A stretch of DNA of 13,248 nt, taken from positions 1-13,248 of the forward strand of contig JBHHXI010000085.1 of NCBI GenBank assembly GCA_046756945.1, in the 5' to 3' direction. This document shows positions 7,273 through 13,248 of the stretch, piece by piece (the stretch's first letter is position 1; each line of letters starts with the position of its first letter). The position numbers and the translations under genes are program-made. Origin of the DNA: JACZQZ01 sp046756945 (GTDB lineage: Bacteria; Pseudomonadota; Alphaproteobacteria; Rhodospirillales; 2-02-FULL-58-16). Under the pieces are notes generated by a model. The model saw only the letters and a program-made list of their open reading frames with translations, searched no databases and was not told the DNA's origin.

Positions 7273-7302
7273 CGGCGGCGGCCGGATTTTCGGTTGCCGC
7301 CG
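7273..7302 (-). repeat. Stem-loop between the oxidoreductase and kinase genes, next to the kinase ribosome binding site
   Basis: On the minus strand CGGCGGC (7302-7296) pairs with GCCGCCG (7279-7273), and an inner CCG/CGG pair (7293-7291 with 7284-7282) extends it across a 2x2 internal loop, leaving a loop of 6 bases. The stem begins two bases after the oxidoreductase stop codon and ends directly before GGGATGGA, the kinase ribosome binding region. There is no T-run, so termination is unlikely. It could stabilise the upstream message or limit kinase translation. Confidence 0.5.
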
Positions 7303-7304
7303 CC

Positions 7305-8729
7305 TCAGCCGAAGTGGCTCAGGAAGCGGACGATTTTCTTCGTGCGCTCACCGAACAGGGCCGGCGTGTAAAAGCTGCCCGCGGCGCGCTTGTTGGCTTC
7401 GCCGAGGGTCGGATACGGGGCGATCATGCCGGCCACCGCCCCGATCTTGATCTTCTGGCCGATGGCCAGCACCCACCCATGGATCAGCTCGCCGGCATGG
7501 GCGCCGACGATCCCGGCGCCCAGGATACGTCCCTTGGGCGTGGTGATGACCTTGACCAGTCCGTCCGTTTGCCGCTCCGCCCGGGCGCGGTCGTTCTCGG
7601 CGAAGGGCCAGCGCAGCACCCGGATGTCGCCCGCCTGCTCGCGCGCCCGGTCCTCGGTCAGGCCGACCTGGGCCAGTTCGGGCGCGGTATAGGTCACCCA
7701 CGGCACGGCGCGCGTGTCGACCTTGGCGGGCAGCCGGAACAGGGCGTTGCGGATGACGATACCGGCGTGGTAGCCGGCCATGTGGGTGAACTGATAGCCG
7801 CCGGCGACGTCGCCGATGGCGAATACGCGCCTGTTCGTGGTGCGCAGCCGCGCGTCCACCTGGATGCCCTTGGGCGAATACGCGATTCCGGCCTTCTCCA
7901 GGCCAAGCCCGTCGACGTTCGGCCGGCGGCCGGCGGCGATCAGGACGTGGGAGCCCTGTACGCGGTCCTCGGCGCCGTTCCCGGCGATGACCACGGCGAC
8001 GCCGTTGCCCGCTTTTTCCACCCGCGCCACCTTGACCCCTTCGCGAAGGTCGATCCCTTCGCCGGCGAGCCGGGCGCGCACCACGTCGACCAGTTCGGCG
8101 TCGTCGTTGGCCATGATGGAAAACATTTCCACCACCGTGACCTTGGCCCCCAGGTGCCGGTGCGCCTGGGCCATCTCGATGCCCACCGGGCCGCCGCCGA
8201 TGACGATCAGGTGGGCGGGCACCGTGCCCAGGTCGAAGATGGTTTCGTTGGTCAGGTAGGGCACGTCCCCCAGCCCCTCAACCGGCGGCACGGCGGGCGA
8301 CGAGCCGGTGGCGATGACCATGCGCCTGGCGGTGATGCGGCAGCCGTCGGCGACGATTTCGCGGGGGCCCGTGAAGCGGGCCGGAGACTGGATCACCGTC
8401 ACCCCCAGTCCCTCGAACCGCTCCACCGAATCGTTCGGCGCGATGGCGGCGATGGTCTCCCGAACGTGGCCGTAAACACCGCCTGAATCGATGGCCGGCG
8501 CGGCCGCGCGGACGCCGAACCGGCCGGCGCCGCGCACGGCCTGGGCCGCGTGTCCGGCGGCGAGCAGCGCCTTCGACGGCACGCAGCCGTAGTTCAGGCA
8601 GTCGCCGCCCATCCTGCCCCTTTCGATGAGTGCCGTGGACGCCCCCATCTGGGACGCTCCGGCGGCGACGGACAGCCCGCCCGAGCCGGCGCCAATGACG
8701 CAGATATCCACTTTCAGCGTCTTTTCCAT
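7305..8729 (-). CDS. FAD-dependent pyridine nucleotide-disulfide oxidoreductase, MerA/dihydrolipoamide dehydrogenase-like
   Basis: A 474-residue flavoprotein of the class I disulfide reductase family. It shows an N-terminal FAD dinucleotide fold (GAGSGG, 13-18), the redox-active pair C44 and C49 (GGDCLNYGCVPSK), an ATG motif near 140-142, a second Rossmann fold for NAD(P)H (IGGGPVG, 177-183), the FAD-binding AIGDVAGG (304-311) and a C-terminal dimerisation domain. Where lipoamide dehydrogenase and glutathione reductase carry a catalytic His-Pro-Thr, this protein has Y439-P440-T441 followed by E444. This resembles the Tyr found in mercuric reductases, but the N-terminal heavy-metal domain and the C-terminal cysteine pair of MerA are absent. 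It is therefore probably not a true Lpd; the substrate is unknown. A strong AAGGAG lies 9 bases before the ATG. It follows the VTT gene by 23 bp; fused or adjacent VTT-oxidoreductase pairs are known in other bacteria (from memory). Confidence 0.9.
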   Translation of the reverse strand: MEKTLKVDICVIGAGSGGLSVAAGASQMGASTALIERGRMGGDCLNYGCVPSKALLAAGHAAQAVRGAGRFGVRAAAPAIDSGGVYGHVRETIAAIAPNDSVERFEGLGVTVIQSPARFTGPREIVADGCRITARRMVIATGSSPAVPPVEGLGDVPYLTNETIFDLGTVPAHLIVIGGGPVGIEMAQAHRHLGAKVTVVEMFSIMANDDAELVDVVRARLAGEGIDLREGVKVARVEKAGNGVAVVIAGNGAEDRVQGSHVLIAAGRRPNVDGLGLEKAGIAYSPKGIQVDARLRTTNRRVFAIGDVAGGYQFTHMAGYHAGIVIRNALFRLPAKVDTRAVPWVTYTAPELAQVGLTEDRAREQAGDIRVLRWPFAENDRARAERQTDGLVKVITTPKGRILGAGIVGAHAGELIHGWVLAIGQKIKIGAVAGMIAPYPTLGEANKRAAGSFYTPALFGERTKKIVRFLSHFG

Positions 8730-8752
8730 GGATCGCCGCTCCTTAGACGAGC

Positions 8753-9496
8753 TCAGGCCTTGCCGCCGTCACCGCCCTTGAACCGCTTGTAGGCGGCGGG
8801 GATCAGGGCCAAAACCGCCAGCCCGATGATGGGCGCCAGGATCTCGGGCTCGAAAATGATTCCCAGATCGGGCGTGCCGCCGGCGTCGAAGACGGCGCCC
8901 AGGCCGTTCCCCACGCTGACGAATACAAAGCTCCCGGGAATAATGCCAAAAAAAGTGCCGGCCACGAAAGTGCGCAAAGGGACCCCCACGAACGCCGGCA
9001 CCAGATTGACCAGCCAGAACGGGAACAGGGGCACCAGGCGCAGCACCAGCAGGTAGCTCAGCGCATTCTCGCGGAAGCCCGCCTCCATTCTGGACATGGC
9101 GGCCCCGGCCTTGGACCTGAGGTAGTCGCCAAGGGCGTAGCGTGCGACGAGAAAGACGACCACCGCCCCCACCGTCGCCGACGCCACCACCAGGGCGGTG
9201 CCCAGTACGAGGCCGAAGACGAACCCCCCGCCGATGGTCATCCACACGGCGCCGGGCACGGAGAACGCGACCACCAAAACATAGAGGGCGACAAAACCGC
9301 CCACCATCTGCAGGGTATTGTCCTCGTACCACGAAAGCAGCACCTGGCGATGCTCGCTCAGGGCCGCAAACGACAGATACACGTCCAGCCCGAGCGCAAA
9401 AAAAGCGACCAGCCCGGCCACGATGACGGCCACCGGCAACAGGCGCCAGGGAGAGAGCCTCCGGCCCGCGGGCTGGGAGTCTGCGTCGTTGGCCAC
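8753..9496 (-). CDS. TVP38/TMEM64 family (VTT domain, DedA superfamily) membrane protein
   Basis: A 247-residue integral membrane protein with about five hydrophobic stretches: about 19-38, 64-86, 92-118, 147-170 and 176-205, plus a C-terminal helix at 217-236. The VTT/SNARE-associated signature is clear: PGAVWMTIGGGFVFG (81-95), the re-entrant region with RLVPLFPFWLVNLVPA (153-168) and AGTFFGIIPGSFVFVSVG (179-196). Members of the DedA/VTT superfamily act in lipid scrambling, undecaprenyl phosphate recycling or envelope homeostasis; the substrate here is not known. The start is GTG at 9496, with AAGGGA about 10 bases upstream. It is the first gene of the minus-strand block and shares a 192-bp divergent region with rpmH. 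Confidence 0.9.
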   Translation of the reverse strand: MANDADSQPAGRRLSPWRLLPVAVIVAGLVAFFALGLDVYLSFAALSEHRQVLLSWYEDNTLQMVGGFVALYVLVVAFSVPGAVWMTIGGGFVFGLVLGTALVVASATVGAVVVFLVARYALGDYLRSKAGAAMSRMEAGFRENALSYLLVLRLVPLFPFWLVNLVPAFVGVPLRTFVAGTFFGIIPGSFVFVSVGNGLGAVFDAGGTPDLGIIFEPEILAPIIGLAVLALIPAAYKRFKGGDGGKA

Positions 9497-9554
9497 CGTC
9501 CAGTATTCCCTTGCACCCTTTCGGCATTCATTCCCCGGCCCTCGGGGCGCCGCC

Positions 9555-9560
9555 TATATA
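9555..9560 (-). promoter_or_regulatory. Candidate -10 (TATATA) for the minus-strand block
   Basis: The only AT-rich hexamer in the left part of the divergent region is TATATA, about 60 bp before the GTG start of the VTT gene. The hexamer 17 bases upstream on the minus strand (TGGTCG) is a weak -35. A GGAAC (9575-9571) lies nearby, as in the -35 of extracytoplasmic/general-stress sigma factors, but no CGTT follows at the right distance. The promoter is expected somewhere here; this exact position is tentative. Confidence 0.3.
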
Positions 9561-9583
9561 AGAGAGCACGTTCCAACCGACCA

Positions 9584-9599
9584 GTCACCATTGTGTGAC
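9584..9599. promoter_or_regulatory. Inverted repeat GTCAC-N6-GTGAC in the divergent region, candidate operator
   Basis: GTCAC (9584-9588) and GTGAC (9595-9599) form a perfect 5+5 dyad with a 6-base spacer. It lies 29 bp before the rpmH -35 element and about 25 bp upstream of the minus-strand TATATA, so a bound dimer could affect either promoter. It is not the CRP/FNR arrangement (those have TGTGA-N6-TCACA or TTGAT-N4-ATCAA). Confidence 0.35.
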
Positions 9600-9628
9600 C
9601 CGCCGGTGAGGGGCGGGGCTGGCCGGCG

Positions 9629-9657
9629 TTGACTTCGACAGGTCAAGACCGTATACA
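9629..9657 (+). promoter_or_regulatory. Sigma-70-type promoter for the rpmH operon
   Basis: TTGACT (9629-9634) and TATACA (9652-9657) are separated by exactly 17 bases; each matches consensus at five of six positions. Initiation would be near 9664, giving a leader of about 25 bases before the rpmH start. The -35 is part of a small dyad, TTGAC (9629-9633) with GTCAA (9642-9646). Confidence 0.75.
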
Positions 9658-9688
9658 CCGGACCTTGTTGTCCGTGGGAGTCGTCCCC

Positions 9689-9823
9689 TTGAAACGCACC
9701 TTTCAGCCGAGCAAGCTCGTCCGCAAGCGCCGGCACGGTTTCCGCCGCCGCATGGCGACCGTGGGCGGGCGCAGGATTCTGGCCAATCGGCGCGCCAAGG
9801 GACGCAAGCGCCTGTCTGCTTGA
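9689..9823 (+). CDS. rpmH: 50S ribosomal protein L34
   Basis: A 44-residue basic protein matching L34 over its full length: KRTFQPSKLVRKRRHGFRRR, then MATVGGRRILANRRAKGRKRLSA. It is a structural component of the large ribosomal subunit. The start is TTG at 9689, because the family begins MKRT and no ATG is present; GGGAG lies 8 bases upstream and agrees with this start. A GTG at 9674 would add five residues that L34 does not have. It is the first gene of the rpmH-rnpA-yidD-yidC-engB block, with the stop 7 bases before the rnpA start, so the two are almost certainly co-transcribed. Confidence 0.97.
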   Translation: MKRTFQPSKLVRKRRHGFRRRMATVGGRRILANRRAKGRKRLSA

Positions 9824-9830
9824 TCCGGTC

Positions 9831-10241
9831 GTGGCCCCCGCTATCCCGCGCCTGAAGCGGCGGTCGGAGTTTCTCCGGGTCGCCGCCGCCCGTCGAAAGG
9901 CGGTCGTTCGCGGCCTGATCCTCCAGGCCCGGCGCCACGCGGCAAGCGACCGCATTAGCGGACCGGTGCCCCCATTCCGCGTCGGATTCACGGTAAGCCG
10001 CAAGGTCGGCAACGCCGTCGCGCGCAACCGGGCCCGCCGCCGTCTGCGCGCCGCCGTGGAGCTGGTCATGCCGGCCCATGCCAAGGGCGGGCACGACTTC
10101 GTCGTCATCGGGCGGGCCGGAACCTTGAGACGGCCCTTCGCCGACCTGGTGGCGGACCTGAAGGCGGCGCTGGAACGACTGGATGCCATCGACGAAGGCG
10201 CCGGGAAGGACGGAAACAGGATGCAGGGTGAACGGCTATGA
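9831..10241 (+). CDS. rnpA: Ribonuclease P protein component
   Basis: A 136-residue basic protein, the protein subunit of RNase P, which with M1 RNA removes 5' leaders from tRNA precursors. It shows the N-terminal RLKRRSEFLRV (7-17), the central RVGFTVSRKVGNAVARNRAR (50-69) that contains the RNR signature, and HDFVVIGR (88-95). The start is GTG at 9831; the family normally has only a few residues before the RLK motif, which fits. The C-terminal tail after about residue 120 is polar and variable. It overlaps the yidD start by ATGA. Confidence 0.95.
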   Translation: MAPAIPRLKRRSEFLRVAAARRKAVVRGLILQARRHAASDRISGPVPPFRVGFTVSRKVGNAVARNRARRRLRAAVELVMPAHAKGGHDFVVIGRAGTLRRPFADLVADLKAALERLDAIDEGAGKDGNRMQGERL

Positions 10242-10531
10242 GACCGGGAAGAATGGCGGTCATGGTGTTGCGCATACTGATCCGGGGATACCAGCTGCTG
10301 CTGTCCCCCGTGCTGCCGGGCGCGTGCCGTTATTACCCCACCTGTTCCGAGTACGCCGCCGAGGCCGTCGCCCGCCGGGGCGCGTTGCGCGGGGGCTGGC
10401 TTGCGGTCAAACGGATCGGGCGCTGCCATCCCTGGGGCGACGCCGGTTTCGATCCCGTCCCCACGGGGAATTCCGGGATCGCCGGCGGACGCGCGCATTG
10501 TGATGACGATTGCCGTGCGCACGTCGGTTAG
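10238..10531 (+). CDS. yidD: Membrane protein insertion efficiency factor YidD
   Basis: A 97-residue member of the YidD family (DUF37), a small inner-membrane-associated protein that assists YidC-dependent insertion. The core motif is RGYQLLLSPVLPGACRYYPT (16-35) followed by CSEYA, with conserved C30, C36 and C63 (GRCHPWGDAGFDPVP, 61-75). The ATG overlaps the rnpA stop (ATGA), implying coupled translation; a second ATG at 10253 with GGGAAGA upstream is possible. The tail beyond the usual PVP end adds about 22 residues and contains HCDDDCRAH (87-95), two more cysteines and two histidines. Confidence 0.93.
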   Translation: MRPGRMAVMVLRILIRGYQLLLSPVLPGACRYYPTCSEYAAEAVARRGALRGGWLAVKRIGRCHPWGDAGFDPVPTGNSGIAGGRAHCDDDCRAHVG

Positions 10532-10564
10532 CGACGCGCCCGAGCGCCAGGCAAGGCGAAGCCC

Positions 10565-12346
10565 ATGAACGAACAACGCAACATGCTGCTGGCGGTCGTC
10601 CTGTCGGTCATCATCATTGTCGCCTTCCAGTACATTTTCCAAAGCAGCCAGCCGTCGCCGCCGGAAACCGCGCAGCAAACGCAGCAGCCGCAGGCCCCGG
10701 AAGGCGGTCCCTCCGGGCGCGGCGCCGAGGTCCCGGAGCGGCCGGCGGCCGTGCCGCAGGCGCCCGCCAGGGGGGCCGAGGTGCCGTCGGTGCCGGGCAC
10801 GACGCAGGCCGTGCCCGCCGCCGTGGATGACCGCCGGACGATGCTTGCCAAGAGCAAGCGGGTGAAAATCCGGGCGACCCGCCTGCACGGCTCCATCTCG
10901 CTCACCGGCGGGCGCATCGACGACCTGACCCTCGCCGATTACCACGAGACCCTCGACAAAACCAGTCCCGAGATCATCCTGCTTTCCCCCCATGGCGCCC
11001 CGGGCGCCTACTTCGCCGAGTACGGATGGGTGCCCGCCAATGGCGCCGCCGTCCCCGGCCCGGACACCCCGTGGACGGCGGACCGGGATGTGCTGGCGAC
11101 CGGCAGGCCGCTGACCCTGACCTGGGACAACGGCCAGGGTCTCAGGTTTTCGCGCACCTTTGCCCTTGACGAAAACTACATGTTCACGGTGACCCAGCGG
11201 GTCGAGAACACCGGCAGCGCCCCGGCCGTGCTTTACCCTTACGGGCTGATCTCGCGCTGGGGCACGCCGGAAGTGACCCGGTTCTTCATTCTGCACGAGG
11301 GACCGCTGGGCGTCTTCGACAGCACGTTGACGGAGGTGGATTACGAGGACCTCCAGGAGGCGGGCACGATCAAACAGCAGTCCACCGGGGGCTGGATCGG
11401 GATCACGGACAAGTACTGGCTGGCCGCCCTGGTGCCCGACCAGAAGAGTCCGGTGAACACCCGTTTCAAACATTTCCAGGAAAGCGGGACCGACAGGTAT
11501 CAGGTGGACTTCCTGGGCGACCGGCTGGAGATCGCCGCCGGGGCGGCGGCCGAAACCGTAAGCCACCTGTTCACCGGCGCCAAGGAAGTGAACCAGCTGG
11601 ACGCCTACGAGGAAAAGTACCATGTCGAGCGCTTCGACCTGGCCATCGACTTCGGCTGGTTCTATTTCCTGACCAAGCCCATTTTCTACGGCCTCATCTA
11701 CATCAACGACTACGTCGGCAACTACGGCTTCTCCATCCTGCTGCTCACGGTGGCGATCAAGCTCGTCTTCTTCCCGCTGGCCAACAAGTCCTACACGGCC
11801 ATGAGCAAGATGAAGAAACTGCAGCCCGAGATCATGAAGCTGCGCGAGCGTTTCGGGGACGACAAGGTGCGGCTGAACACGGAGACGATGGCCCTGTACA
11901 AGCGCGAGAATGCCAGCCCGGCGTCGGGCTGTCTGCCCATGATCATCCAGATCCCGGTGTTCTTCGCGCTGTACAAGGTGCTGTTCGTCACCATCGAGAT
12001 GCGCCACGCGCCCTTCTTCGGCTGGATCCATGACCTGTCGGCGGCCGATCCGACCTCGGTGTGGAACCTGTTCGGGCTGATCCCCTGGGACCCGTCCCTT
12101 TTCATGCCCGACATCCTCAACATCGGGGTGTGGCCGCTGATCATGGGGATCACCATGTTCCTGCAGCAGAAGCTCAATCCCCAGCCCCAGGACCCCATCC
12201 AGGCCAAGATCTTCCTCTTCCTGCCCATTATGTTCACTTTCATGCTGGCGCGCTTCCCGGCCGGCCTGGTGATCTACTGGGCGTGGAACAACATTCTCTC
12301 GATGATCCAGCAGAAGATCATCATGGTGCGCATGGGGGTCAAATAG
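10565..12346 (+). CDS. yidC: Membrane protein insertase YidC (Oxa1 family)
   Basis: A 593-residue inner-membrane insertase and chaperone that acts alone or with SecYEG. Layout: N-terminal membrane helix (about 7-24); a Pro/Gln/Ala-rich linker (about 28-88); the large periplasmic beta-sandwich P1 domain (about 95-345); then the conserved five-helix core (about 362-585). The core starts at FDLAIDFGWFYFLTKPIFY (357-375). K399 in AIKLVFFPLANKSY is near the position of the positively charged groove residue of Gram-negative YidC. The cytoplasmic hairpin (KMKKLQPEIMKLRERFGDD) and the GCLPMIIQIPVFFALY helix are typical. The length and the presence of P1 indicate the Gram-negative type. It lies 33 bp after yidD and 56 bp before engB. 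Confidence 0.97.
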   Translation: MNEQRNMLLAVVLSVIIIVAFQYIFQSSQPSPPETAQQTQQPQAPEGGPSGRGAEVPERPAAVPQAPARGAEVPSVPGTTQAVPAAVDDRRTMLAKSKRVKIRATRLHGSISLTGGRIDDLTLADYHETLDKTSPEIILLSPHGAPGAYFAEYGWVPANGAAVPGPDTPWTADRDVLATGRPLTLTWDNGQGLRFSRTFALDENYMFTVTQRVENTGSAPAVLYPYGLISRWGTPEVTRFFILHEGPLGVFDSTLTEVDYEDLQEAGTIKQQSTGGWIGITDKYWLAALVPDQKSPVNTRFKHFQESGTDRYQVDFLGDRLEIAAGAAAETVSHLFTGAKEVNQLDAYEEKYHVERFDLAIDFGWFYFLTKPIFYGLIYINDYVGNYGFSILLLTVAIKLVFFPLANKSYTAMSKMKKLQPEIMKLRERFGDDKVRLNTETMALYKRENASPASGCLPMIIQIPVFFALYKVLFVTIEMRHAPFFGWIHDLSAADPTSVWNLFGLIPWDPSLFMPDILNIGVWPLIMGITMFLQQKLNPQPQDPIQAKIFLFLPIMFTFMLARFPAGLVIYWAWNNILSMIQQKIIMVRMGVK

Positions 12347-12370
12347 GGGGCATCGCGCCGCGTACCCCCT
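12345..12370 (+). repeat. Stem-loop starting inside the yidC stop codon
   Basis: AGGGGG (12345-12350) pairs with CCCCCT (12365-12370); the stem begins with the last two bases of the yidC TAG. The loop holds CGCGCCGCG, which can pair with itself. There is no T-run, so it is probably an mRNA processing or stability element between yidC and engB rather than a terminator. Confidence 0.4.
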
Positions 12371-12402
12371 GTCATACGAGAACAATGGTCCCAGGGGCCG
12401 GC

Positions 12403-13056
12403 ATGGACAACGCGGAAGAGGACGCCGGCGCGATCGAGGACGGCCGCCGGCTGTTCGCCCAGGCCTGTGAATTCGTCACCGGCGCCGCCGCCCCGGAGCA
12501 GGTGCCGGACGCACGCCTGCCCGAGGTCGCCTTCGCCGGCCGCTCCAACGTCGGCAAATCCAGCCTCATCAACGCGCTGACCGGGCGCAAGAGCCTGGCC
12601 CGCATCTCCCGATCGCCGGGCCGCACCCAACAGCTCAACTTCTTCTCCCTCGGCGGCCGGCTGATGCTGGCGGACCTCCCCGGCTACGGGTACGCCAGGG
12701 CGCCGAAAGGCGAGGTCAAGCGCTGGACAGCCGTGGTCGAGGCCTATCTCAGGGGCCGCGCGGCGCTGAGGAGGACCTGTCTTCTGATCGACGCCCGCCA
12801 CGGCATCCGGGACTCCGACCGCGCCGTGATGGCCCTGCTCGACCGGGCCGCCGTTTCCTACCAGGCCGTCCTCACCAAGTGCGACAAGGTGACGGAACAG
12901 GGGCTCGGGCGCCTGGTCAGGGAAATCGAGCGCGAGCTCGCCACCCACGCCGCGGCCCATCCCCAGGTTCTCGCCACCAGCGCCCGCAGCGGCCACGGCA
13001 TGCCCCAGTTGCGCGCCGCCCTGGCGGCCCTGGCGGCGCCGTGCCCGGTTTCTTGA
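12403..13056 (+). CDS. engB: Ribosome biogenesis GTP-binding protein EngB (YihA/YsxC)
   Basis: A 217-residue TRAFAC-class GTPase needed for assembly of the large ribosomal subunit. Motifs: leader with RLFAQACEFVTGA; G1 GRSNVGKS (46-53); G2 with T75 in SPGRTQQLNFF; G3 DLPGYGYA (91-98); G4 TKCD (158-161), the usual variant in this family; and G5 TSARSG (192-197). The ATG at 12403 is chosen because AGGGG lies about 6 bases upstream and the N-terminal length fits the family; an ATG at 12385 would add six residues. The frame is open further upstream into yidC, but that stretch is an out-of-frame reading of yidC. Confidence 0.95.
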   Translation: MDNAEEDAGAIEDGRRLFAQACEFVTGAAAPEQVPDARLPEVAFAGRSNVGKSSLINALTGRKSLARISRSPGRTQQLNFFSLGGRLMLADLPGYGYARAPKGEVKRWTAVVEAYLRGRAALRRTCLLIDARHGIRDSDRAVMALLDRAAVSYQAVLTKCDKVTEQGLGRLVREIERELATHAAAHPQVLATSARSGHGMPQLRAALAALAAPCPVS

Positions 13057-13064
13057 CCAACGTT

Positions 13065-13091
13065 GGCAAGGATGGTGTTCACGGCCTTGCC
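13065..13091 (+). terminator. Stem-loop after engB, possible terminator without T-run
   Basis: GGCAAGG (13065-13071) pairs with CCTTGCC (13085-13091) around a 13-base loop, starting 9 bases after the engB stop. It is directly preceded by the palindrome CCAACGTTGG (13057-13066). No T-run follows, so it may only protect the 3' end of the operon transcript. Confidence 0.35.
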
Positions 13092-13146
13092 CGGGCCGCA
13101 GTGTGACGAAATCGCCGGCATACTCCGACGGTGGCAAAATGCCGGG

Positions 13147-13173
13147 CCGAGCCGTTTTTCGCCCCCGGCTCGG
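13147..13173. terminator. Hairpin between convergent genes
   Basis: CCGAGCCG (13147-13154) pairs with CGGCTCGG (13166-13173) around an 11-base loop. It lies midway between engB and the convergent minus-strand gene. On the minus strand, TTTT follows about 7 bases past the stem (13139-13136); on the plus strand there is no T-run. It fits best as a terminator of the minus-strand gene. Confidence 0.4.
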
Positions 13174-13193
13174 TGCGGCCCCGCCCGTCCCGC

Positions 13194-13248
13194 TCAGAGG
13201 ATTCCCAGGAAGCGGCCGTAGCGCTCGGTGAGCAGCTTCGGCCCGGCG
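13194..13248 (-). CDS. C-terminal end of an unidentified minus-strand gene
   Basis: Reading in from the right edge, the minus strand gives 17 codons and a TGA stop: AGPKLLTERYGRFLGIL. High G/C at third positions, as in neighbouring genes, and a hairpin just beyond the stop support a real gene end. It is too short to assign a family. In many alphaproteobacteria argB follows engB on the same strand; this convergent gene shows that it does not do so here. Confidence 0.5.
   Translation of the reverse strand, partial: AGPKLLTERYGRFLGIL

Noticed and set aside
7305..8729. Annotation as mercuric reductase (merA) with a mercury resistance locus
   Set aside because: No heavy-metal domain, no C-terminal cysteine pair, and no merR, merT or merP in the window.
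9555..9575. A general-stress or ECF sigma promoter (GGAAC ... CGTT) for the VTT operon
   Set aside because: GGAAC is present on the minus strand but no CGTT occurs 16-17 bases downstream (CGGC instead).
9554..12385. A 943-codon open frame on the minus strand opposite rpmH-yidC
   Set aside because: It is antisense to five well-supported genes, with compositionally biased, domain-free translation.
12061..12402. N-terminal extension of EngB into yidC
   Set aside because: It is the +1-type shadow of yidC coding sequence; the EngB family starts shortly before the RLFAQ motif.
1..13248. CRISPR array, tRNA, rRNA, insertion sequence or phage genes
   Set aside because: No regularly spaced repeats, cloverleaf sequences, transposase motifs or terminal inverted repeats were seen on either strand.

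Overview
The window is GC-rich bacterial chromosome with dense, mostly housekeeping coding content. The protein sequences (LepA, RnpA, YidC, EngB, NnrU, DUF547) and the gene order rpmH-rnpA-yidD-yidC-engB point to an alphaproteobacterium, probably Rhodospirillales-like. This placement comes from protein style and synteny only; no search was run.

Layout. Bases 1-31 hold a CTCTGTG-type short repeat cut by the window edge. An NnrU-family membrane protein (126-818) and lepA (873-2675) run on the plus strand. From 2672 to 9496 everything is on the minus strand. Read in the direction of transcription, this begins with a four-gene block: a TVP38/TMEM64-type (VTT domain) membrane protein, a MerA/Lpd-like FAD disulfide oxidoreductase, a membrane histidine kinase and a Tam-type methyltransferase. 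The block ends in a tandem hairpin plus T-run at 4980-5019. A DUF547 secreted protein follows with its own weak terminator. Then comes a 333-bp GC-rich gap with strong dyads, and a response regulator carrying an HD-GYP domain whose stop codon interlocks with that of lepA (TTAA). From 9629 rightward the plus strand has a near-consensus sigma-70-type promoter driving rpmH (TTG start), rnpA, yidD, yidC and engB, with 4-56 bp between genes or 4-bp overlaps. After engB there are two stem-loops, then the last 17 codons of a minus-strand gene that enters from the right edge.

How the genes work together. The rpmH block is the classic set linking ribosome assembly (L34, EngB), RNase P and membrane protein insertion (YidD, YidC); LepA is a further translation factor. 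The minus-strand block is more interesting. A VTT membrane protein next to a disulfide oxidoreductase suggests envelope or redox work. The kinase has no adjacent response regulator, while an HD-GYP regulator without a kinase lies about 2 kb further downstream on the same strand, so they may be partners. I see no phage, CRISPR, insertion sequence, rRNA or tRNA. I do not find a clearly new biological system; the best leads are the VTT-oxidoreductase-kinase operon with the nearby HD-GYP regulator, and the structured intergenic dyads.
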